NCBI GenBank assembly: GCA_029261255.1
Contig: JAJDBQ010000021.1
Coordinates: forward strand, 1-48,908
Reading direction: 5' to 3'
Origin: Nitrospirales bacterium
GTDB lineage: Bacteria > Nitrospirota > Nitrospiria > Nitrospirales > UBA8639
Length of the DNA: 48,908 nt
Part shown: positions 43,235-48,908 of the stretch, one piece after another
Position numbering within the stretch: the first letter of the stretch is position 1
How the letters are laid out: each line of letters opens with the position of its first letter
The notes under the pieces: model-generated
Databases searched by the model: none
What the model saw: the letters and a program-made list of their open reading frames with translations, nothing else
Told to the model about the DNA's origin: nothing
Position numbers and translations under genes: made by a program

Positions 43235-44110
43235 TTAGAACCATACTCGCACGCCCACCACGAATCGAATTTGACTCCGGTTTCCGTCCTCTTGCCGCAC
43301 GAGGGTGGCGGTCTCTCCAAAACTTCTGTCCAGGGAAACTCCCACGTAGGGAGCGAACTCGCGTCGGATTTCATAGCGTAGGCGCGCGCCCCCTTCAAGG
43401 TTGTTGAGCCCGGAACCGGTTGTAAATTTTTTGACTCGTTGAATCGCGACATTCGTTTCACCGCGAAGCTGAAGGATGAGTCGTTGACTCAAGAACAGGT
43501 CTTTCGTTGTCGTCAAGCGAGCAGACACGTCGCCGCGATAACTCACAAAAAGAGCGGACTGCATTTCGTAGTTATAGGGAACGAGTCCTTGTAGCCCAAT
43601 CACGGCCAGTCCACGCGTCACATTTCGTCCTTCGAAGGACTGTGTTTCAATGCGCCCACCGATCTGAAAGTCGTAATACTGTTGGATGAATCGTCCATAT
43701 AGCAGTTGGGAGTCAACATCGTAGTCGGCCTTCAATGCGGAGTTCTGTTGCCCTTCGCTTTTGAGCCAGAGGCGGTTATAATCCCCGCCGTACCAGCCTT
43801 CGATGTCCCACCGATAATCGTTCCCACTTCCTGAGCCACCTATTTTCGGACGATATTCAAGGACGTCGACGAGAAGAAAGCTGTGGTTCTGCTGATCGTC
43901 GACCGGGCTGGGCCAGGCAGGCTGGGAGGCAACGTTTGACACTGTGCCCATCTGCGCCTCTGCATGCACCACAGGAGAGGTGTGCTGGTTGGAACTCGTA
44001 GGGGGCAATGCTTGGGGGATGGTCTTCGCAGAGACGCCTGCCGCGTAGAGTTCCAAGCTCAAGAGACTCATCGCCGTCAGCGAAAGAATAGCTCGAAGAG
44101 GCGCGCTCAT
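43235..44110 (-). CDS. copB: Copper resistance outer-membrane protein CopB
   Basis: 291 residues. After a signal peptide (about 1-28) and a variable linker comes the CopB beta-barrel domain. It is recognisable by YRWDIEGWYGGDYNRLWLKS, LLYGRFIQQYYDFQIGGR and the C-terminal RYEIRREFAPYVGVSLDRSF with terminal VRVWF. The usual Met/His-rich N-terminal repeat of Pseudomonas CopB is missing. The start ATG at 44110 overlaps the stop of the multicopper oxidase gene (ATGA) and has AGAGGTG upstream; the frame upstream of it is inside the neighbour. It acts with CopA in the outer membrane and periplasm. Confidence 0.92.
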   Translation of the reverse strand: MSAPLRAILSLTAMSLLSLELYAAGVSAKTIPQALPPTSSNQHTSPVVHAEAQMGTVSNVASQPAWPSPVDDQQNHSFLLVDVLEYRPKIGGSGSGNDYRWDIEGWYGGDYNRLWLKSEGQQNSALKADYDVDSQLLYGRFIQQYYDFQIGGRIETQSFEGRNVTRGLAVIGLQGLVPYNYEMQSALFVSYRGDVSARLTTTKDLFLSQRLILQLRGETNVAIQRVKKFTTGSGLNNLEGGARLRYEIRREFAPYVGVSLDRSFGETATLVRQEDGNRSQIRFVVGVRVWF

Positions 44111-45981
44111 GAACGCACCTCTGGTTCTTTGCTGGTTACCTCGACGATCCGGAACATCCCCGCTTCCATATGAAGGAGCAGATGGCAGTGAAACGCCCAA
44201 CGTCCCGGTGCGTCAGCGGTGATCGCGACGGATAGCCGCTCGGCAGGCTTGACGATGACCGTGTGCTTCCGCGGCAGGTAGGCACCCGTGCCGTTCTCAA
44301 GCTGCATCCACATCCCGTGCAGATGCAGGGGATGCTCCATCATCGTGTCGTTCACGAAGGTGAAGCGCAGACGCTCGCCATAACGAAAGCCAATGGGCTC
44401 TTTCGCTTCCGAAAACTTCTTGCCGTCAAACGACCACATATACCGCTCCATGTGGCCCGTGAGGTGAAGTTCGATCTCACGCTCCGGCTCCCGTTGGTCG
44501 GGATAGGGCGTAAGGCTTTTCAAGTCGGTATAGACCAGGACCCGCGTGTCGGAATTTGCCAACCCAACGCCGGGTTCATCAAGACGACTCCGGGAATACT
44601 CGGCGACTGCTTGATTGCCGGGACCATGATGACCCGGTGCATGCTGGACGGGCGTGCTGCCAGGAATCTTCGAGTGGGAGCGATCATCTACCGGCATATC
44701 TGACATCATGTCCATGTCCGTTATATGTTGGGTTTCCTCTTTCCCTGGCATCTGCATGCCCGGGTCGTGCGAGTGGCTCGCACCTTCCTGATTGTTCGTG
44801 CTGTCGCCCATATCCATCCCCTTCATATCCATGCCTTCCATCATCATGCCCATATCTGCCATGGTGCGGAGCGGCCTTGGGCGACGTTCAGGAAGCGGGG
44901 CGCGCATGCCTGCATGCGGAGCGAGTGTGCCGCGCGTGTAACCGCCGCGATCCATCGTCTCAGCGAATATGGTGTAGGCACGATCCTCGATGGGCTCGAC
45001 GATTACATCGTAAGTTTCCGCCGGTCCAAAGCGAAACTCGTCCACCACGACCGGCTGCACGTTTTGCCCATCCGCCTGTACCACTGTCATTTTGAGGCCC
45101 GGTATGCGGACATCGAAGAAGGTCATGGCCGCCGCGTTGATGACGCGCAGGCGGACCCGGTCGCCTGGAAGAAAGAGCCCCGTCCAGTTACCAGCGGGCG
45201 ATAAGCCGTTCATCAAATAGGTATACGCGTGGCTGGTGACGTCCGCGAAATCCGTTGGGTCCATCCGCATCCGGTCCCAGCTCAAGTAGTTGTCCAGTGC
45301 AGTGCCCCAGCCCCATCTTCCTACGTCGGAGAAAAACTCAGGTGCCGTGCGTCTCTGAAAGTTATAGTAGCCGGATAGCTTTTTGAGATTGTTGAACAGC
45401 GCTTCCGGCGACTCGAAGGTCCAATCCGAGAGCACCAGGACATAATCTCGATCATAGTGATACGGCTCTGGCTCAATTGGGTCGATGATGATTGGCCCGT
45501 AGACACCTGATTGCTCCTGTGAGCCCGAGTGGCTGTGGTACCAGTACGTGCCGCTTTGCCGAACCGGGAAGCGGTAGGTGAAGGTTGAGGCTGGCTTGAT
45601 GCCAGCGAAACTGACGCCGGGCACGCCGTCCATGTCTGGCGGAAGAATCAATCCGTGCCAATGAATTGAGGTATCTTCCTTCAAACGATTGATGACGTTG
45701 AGGCTAACGTTTTCGCCTTCCTGCAGGCGGATCAAGGGACCCGGTACCGTGCCGTTGATGGTCTTCGCCATCCCGGTTTGCTCTCCAATTCGAAACGGAG
45801 TCTCGTCAATGAGTAATTCAATGGCTTTTCCGTCTAACGGTGATATGGATGTCGCCCCTGTCGTCGTGGCGCTTGCCCAGACATAGGATGGAACTAGGCG
45901 TGCCATGGCCCCCATCAGTCCCAGCGTTCCGACGCTTTGCAGCAACGCACGACGGGTTATTCTGGTGTTTTGACTGCGCAT
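44107..45981 (-). CDS. copA: Multicopper oxidase CopA (periplasmic copper resistance)
   Basis: 624 residues. A twin-Arg signal (TRITRRALLQSVGTLGL) exports the folded enzyme. All four copper-binding regions are seen: IHWHGLILP, GTYWYHSHSG, HPLHLHGMWM and the type 1 region RWAFHCHLLLHMEAGMF. Between them lies a Met/His/Asp-rich stretch (about 360-440; MADMGMMMEGMDMKGMDMGD and onwards) typical of CopA, which binds extra Cu. It oxidises Cu(I) to Cu(II) in the periplasm. The ATG at 45981 follows GGGAGG and places the twin-Arg motif close to the start, so it is preferred over the upstream one. The copB start overlaps its stop. Confidence 0.95.
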   Translation of the reverse strand: MRSQNTRITRRALLQSVGTLGLMGAMARLVPSYVWASATTTGATSISPLDGKAIELLIDETPFRIGEQTGMAKTINGTVPGPLIRLQEGENVSLNVINRLKEDTSIHWHGLILPPDMDGVPGVSFAGIKPASTFTYRFPVRQSGTYWYHSHSGSQEQSGVYGPIIIDPIEPEPYHYDRDYVLVLSDWTFESPEALFNNLKKLSGYYNFQRRTAPEFFSDVGRWGWGTALDNYLSWDRMRMDPTDFADVTSHAYTYLMNGLSPAGNWTGLFLPGDRVRLRVINAAAMTFFDVRIPGLKMTVVQADGQNVQPVVVDEFRFGPAETYDVIVEPIEDRAYTIFAETMDRGGYTRGTLAPHAGMRAPLPERRPRPLRTMADMGMMMEGMDMKGMDMGDSTNNQEGASHSHDPGMQMPGKEETQHITDMDMMSDMPVDDRSHSKIPGSTPVQHAPGHHGPGNQAVAEYSRSRLDEPGVGLANSDTRVLVYTDLKSLTPYPDQREPEREIELHLTGHMERYMWSFDGKKFSEAKEPIGFRYGERLRFTFVNDTMMEHPLHLHGMWMQLENGTGAYLPRKHTVIVKPAERLSVAITADAPGRWAFHCHLLLHMEAGMFRIVEVTSKEPEVRS

Positions 45982-46058
45982 GTTGATCCTCCCAATTTTC
46001 ATGTCGCGGAGTTTCGATGTTTGTCCTCCGATATATTTCTTACTGCAAGGCGATACGC

Positions 46059-47423
46059 TTATGCGATGCCGTACGCCAACATGGCATCGGCCACCTTGAC
46101 AAAACCGGCAATGTTAGCGCCCCTCACATAGTCCATATGCTTGTCCTTATCCTCACCATACTCGATGCACTGTTGATGGATATGTGCCATGATGTCCTGT
46201 AACCGTCGATCAACGTCTTCACGCGTCCATGGGAGACGGAGAGCATTTTGACTCTGTTCCAGACCGGATACCGCTACGCCACCAGCATTGGCCGCCTTGC
46301 CAGGCGCAAACAAGAGACCCGCTTCATGCATATAATGGACGGCCTCCAACGTGCTAGGCATATTGGCACCCTCGGCAACGAGCTGAATGCCATTTGTAAC
46401 CAGAAGTTTGGCGTCGGCTCCATCCAGCTCATTTTGTGTCGCACAGGGGAAGGCCAAGTCCGCCACGACCGACCAAGGACGCTGGCCCGGATAGAACATG
46501 GCTGCCGGGTATTGTTCGGTATATTCGCTGATCCGGCCTCGGCGTTCCGTCTTAAGGGTCATAACCCAAGCCAGTTTGTTTTGGTCAATGCCGTCTGGGT
46601 CATGGATGAATCCGCTGGAGTCGGATAGGGTCAATACCTTGGCACCTTCCTGAAGCAACTTTTCCGCACAATACAACGCCACGTTACCAGAACCGGAAAT
46701 GATGGCGGTTTTGTGAGAAAGGGATTCACGGCGTCGTGCCAACATATGTTTGCTGAAATACACCACTCCATAGCCCGTGGCCTCAGTACGGATCAGGCTG
46801 CCACCAAAAGACAGTCCTTTTCCTGTCAAAACGCCAGTAAAGCGGTTTTGCAGACGTTTGTACTGCCCAAATAAGTAGCTGATCTCCCTTGCACCGACAC
46901 CGATATCGCCGGCGGGTATATCGGTATCCTCACCGATATGACGGGAAAGTTCCGTCATAAGCGACTGGCAAAAGCGCATCACTTCGCGGTCGCTTTTGCC
47001 CTTAGGATTAAAATTACTGCCGCCCTTGGCGCCCCCCATGGGCAAACCGGTTAAGGCGTTTTTATACACTTGTTCAAAGCCCAAGAATTTCAACACACTC
47101 TGGGTCACACTGGGATGAAAGCGCATACCACCTTTGTAAGGACCAATCGCATTATTGAATTGCACGCGCCAGGCGCGGTTGCAGCAGATGGTTCCTTCGT
47201 CGTTTTCCCAACAAACTCGGAAAATCACAATGCGGTCTGGCTCAGTCATGCGTTCCAGAATATGTGCGTCACTGTATTTTGGATGTGATTGCACATAGGG
47301 TATGACCATCTGGGTAAATTCCTGAACAGCCTGGTGAAATTCGTACTCGGCGGGATTGCGTTCCTGAATCCCGCTATTGAACCTGTCGATTTGTGCTTGG
47401 ATATCTTCGGCCAATAGTGTCAC
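46059..47423 (-). CDS. gdhA: NADP-type glutamate dehydrogenase
   Basis: 454 residues. This is the hexameric class that aminates 2-oxoglutarate with ammonium. The substrate-site motifs GPYKGGMRFHPSV and GLPMGGAKGGSNFNP (catalytic Lys) are present. So are PAGDIGVGAREI, the Rossmann glycine loop SGSGNVALY and GANMPST. The length and sequence match the bacterial 450-residue form. The GTG start has AAGGAG about nine bases upstream. It lies between the TPR lipoprotein/RND genes and copA, on the same strand as the copper genes. It has no obvious connection to copper, so its location is odd but may simply reflect genome neighbours. Confidence 0.96.
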   Translation of the reverse strand: MTLLAEDIQAQIDRFNSGIQERNPAEYEFHQAVQEFTQMVIPYVQSHPKYSDAHILERMTEPDRIVIFRVCWENDEGTICCNRAWRVQFNNAIGPYKGGMRFHPSVTQSVLKFLGFEQVYKNALTGLPMGGAKGGSNFNPKGKSDREVMRFCQSLMTELSRHIGEDTDIPAGDIGVGAREISYLFGQYKRLQNRFTGVLTGKGLSFGGSLIRTEATGYGVVYFSKHMLARRRESLSHKTAIISGSGNVALYCAEKLLQEGAKVLTLSDSSGFIHDPDGIDQNKLAWVMTLKTERRGRISEYTEQYPAAMFYPGQRPWSVVADLAFPCATQNELDGADAKLLVTNGIQLVAEGANMPSTLEAVHYMHEAGLLFAPGKAANAGGVAVSGLEQSQNALRLPWTREDVDRRLQDIMAHIHQQCIEYGEDKDKHMDYVRGANIAGFVKVADAMLAYGIA

Positions 47424-47514
47424 GGTACATTCTCCTTAAGCGGCAAGATCACCTTTGTCTTTTCTAACGGCACGGTGCGGGAGAAGTGCCTGATTTCATG
47501 TACTTCAAGGTCGA

Positions 47515-47955
47515 TTAATGTTGATGCCCCCCTGGCCCAGCAGAAGGTTGTTCCGGAGTGGCCGATTCGACATTGCCATATTTTCGAAAAGGCGGAGCAT
47601 TCCAAATCACCGAATGGCCTGGCGCCAAATTGGCCGCTTCAATAAAGTGAGGCCGCGCTGCTGCAACTGGGCCTTTCCGGTAGAGTGTCAGCCCTAAGTT
47701 ATAATGGGCTTCTGCCAATTTGGGCTGGGCTTGAACGGCTTCTTCGTAGTTGCCAATTGCCGCCGTCCATCGATGTTCCGCAAAATATTGATTGCCTTCC
47801 AAGATTAATTGGGCCGCTAGAGGAGTGGCGTGAGCGGGTGGCGGGAGGGGCCCTTCTTGATGGGAATGGGGTGTCCCCGCACATCCTCCTAGCCATAGCA
47901 CGGCGAGTAAGAACGTTGCACCCAAGCTGTTTCTTGTGTTCGTCATGTGATTCAT
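47515..47955 (-). CDS. TPR-repeat lipoprotein
   Basis: 146 residues. A lipoprotein signal ends at GGCAGT (LWLGGC). The mature part has two TPR-like repeats (LEGNQYFAEHRWTAAIGNY, EEAVQAQPKLAEAHYNLGLT). A C-terminal tail follows (GHSVIWNAPPFRKYG ... GGHQH) with a His-rich end. It overlaps the stop of the RND pump gene by ATGA (47952-47955), so the two are coupled. It may be a periplasmic adaptor, but the role is not known. Its tail is duplicated as a fragment at 43024-43130. Confidence 0.8.
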   Translation of the reverse strand: MNHMTNTRNSLGATFLLAVLWLGGCAGTPHSHQEGPLPPPAHATPLAAQLILEGNQYFAEHRWTAAIGNYEEAVQAQPKLAEAHYNLGLTLYRKGPVAAARPHFIEAANLAPGHSVIWNAPPFRKYGNVESATPEQPSAGPGGHQH

Positions 47956-48908
47956 GAATCGCCACTCCTTCCTTCCGATTTATGGTGTTCAGTTTCTGGG
48001 TGTTCTTCCAACTCTGGAATAGTGCCCTTTTTCTTTAACTCCCATCCTCTCCAGATGATGTAAATCGCTGGCAGAACGAGGAGCGTGAGCATCAAGGTTG
48101 TCACCATGCCTCCAATCATTGGAGCCGCAATCCGTTTCGTGACATCAGCCCCACTGCCATGCGCCCACATGATGGGAAGTAATCCGGCGATCGTCGAGCC
48201 GACCGTCATGGTGATCGGACGCACCCGTTTGACGCTGCCTTCGATGACCGCGTCGATCAGATCGTTCATGTTGGTGAGCCGGCCCTCAGCGGTCCAATTG
48301 GCATACGTCTGATCCAAATAGGCAATCATAATAATCCCAATCTCAGCCGACACCCCCACTAAGGCAATAATGCCGACCCAGACGGCCACACTCATGTCAT
48401 ATTCGAGAAAATACAATGCCCAAATGGCTCCGATCGCGGCAAAGGGCACCGACAGCAAGACGATGAGGCTCCTGGCGATAGACTGAAAATTCAAATAGAG
48501 CAGCAAAAAAACAATGAGCAGGGTCAGGGGCACCACATACATCAGTCGGGCTTTCGCCCGCTGCATGTATTCATATTGCCCGCTCCAATTTAAGTGATAC
48601 CCTTGAGGCAGCGACACTTGCTGGGCAACGATTTGTTGCGCTTCCTCGACATAACTCCCGAGATCGCGGCCAGCCACATCAACATAGACATACCCGACTA
48701 ACAGCGAGCCTTCACTTTTCACCACGGCGGGGCCCTTGACCAAATTCACATCAGCCAGCTGGGTAATCGGAATCTGTTGACCGGTAGAGGTCGAGACCAA
48801 CACGCGTTGGAGGTCTTCCAGTGAATTCCGAAAAGCACGCGAATAACGGAGATTCACCGGGAATCGCTCCCGCCCTTCGATTGTCGTAGAGATGTTCGTT
48901 CCCCCGAT
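47952..48908 (-). CDS. cusA: CusA/HME-type RND heavy-metal efflux pump, 5'-truncated
   Basis: The frame is open through base 48908, so the N-terminal two-thirds lie outside; 318 residues are visible. They cover the end of the second porter domain (INLRYSRAFR-like: VNLRYSRAFRNSL, QIPITQLADV) and the last six membrane helices. The block GVSAEIGIIMIAYLDQ contains the proton-relay Glu of HME-type pumps. KRVRPITMTV follows, as in CusA, and the last helix ends LPAIYIIW. It exports Cu+/Ag+ across both membranes with a CusB/CusC pair expected upstream. A GTG at 48857 is internal, since the family segment extends before it. It is coupled to the TPR lipoprotein. Confidence 0.95.
   Translation of the reverse strand: MGGTNISTTIEGRERFPVNLRYSRAFRNSLEDLQRVLVSTSTGQQIPITQLADVNLVKGPAVVKSEGSLLVGYVYVDVAGRDLGSYVEEAQQIVAQQVSLPQGYHLNWSGQYEYMQRAKARLMYVVPLTLLIVFLLLYLNFQSIARSLIVLLSVPFAAIGAIWALYFLEYDMSVAVWVGIIALVGVSAEIGIIMIAYLDQTYANWTAEGRLTNMNDLIDAVIEGSVKRVRPITMTVGSTIAGLLPIMWAHGSGADVTKRIAAPMIGGMVTTLMLTLLVLPAIYIIWRGWELKKKGTIPELEEHPETEHHKSEGRSGDS

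Overview
The window looks like a chromosomal segment of a Gram-negative, chemolithotrophic bacterium, most likely of the Nitrospirota (Nitrospira-like). The evidence is gene content only: several c-type cytochromes, a cytochrome b fused to cytochrome c, an outer-membrane porin with a haem motif, copper-efflux genes, phosphoketolase, and an E/DUF2764/A/B/D/I/K-type V-ATPase. No rRNA, tRNA or CRISPR array was recognised, so the taxonomic call is inference. Base composition looks moderate, with richer patches at the HD-GYP gene, the HAD-GH65 gene and the multicopper oxidase.

Layout. 1-1611 is the 3' part of flgK on the plus strand. It is followed by a decayed IS6-type transposase fragment where flgL might have been expected. 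From 2082 to 26702 almost everything is on the minus strand. First comes a copper P-type ATPase, then a HAD/GH65 fusion sugar phosphorylase, phosphoketolase and a saccharopine-dehydrogenase-like oxidoreductase. A complete V-type ATPase operon follows in the order B-D-I-K-E-DUF2764-A, with an nhaA antiporter just upstream. Next are a small lipoprotein, an alpha-glucan phosphorylase with an N-terminal YHS metal-binding domain, an SPFH lipoprotein, a CheY-like regulator and an ICMT-like membrane methyltransferase. This stretch ends in two decayed genes (a methyltransferase and a YHS protein) and two tiny coupled membrane-protein genes.

26862-27722 is a lone plus-strand lipoprotein. 27773-31553 is an electron-transfer cluster: Rieske protein, cytochrome b-c fusion, monohaem cytochrome c and a Cyc2-like cytochrome-porin. 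31623-34160 carries an ECF sigma factor with a Cys-rich tail, a sugar nucleotidyltransferase, a DUF2934 protein and a His-rich secreted protein. An HD-GYP protein follows. 36012-39773 is a compact module of flavin/2Fe-2S reductase, bis-haem membrane protein and heptahaem cytochrome.

39881-48908 is a copper/periplasmic-stress region. It holds a Met-rich protein, a dead and a live Spy-like protein, two lipoproteins, a second Cys-rich ECF sigma factor, copB, copA (multicopper oxidase), gdhA, a TPR lipoprotein and the 3' part of a CusA-type RND pump.

How the parts may work together. (1) Sugar storage: phosphorylases release glucose-phosphates that phosphoketolase could turn into acetyl-phosphate. 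(2) Ion bioenergetics: the rotor proteolipid has a Na+-type ligand set and sits beside nhaA. (3) Redox: two separate membrane electron-transfer modules, one bc-type ending in an outer-membrane cytochrome-porin and one linking a cytoplasmic flavin/ferredoxin reductase to a periplasmic multihaem cytochrome. (4) Metal response: two paralogous Cys-rich (CorE-like) ECF sigma factors each have an almost identical 42-bp promoter-like element at their 3' end, pointing into the downstream genes.
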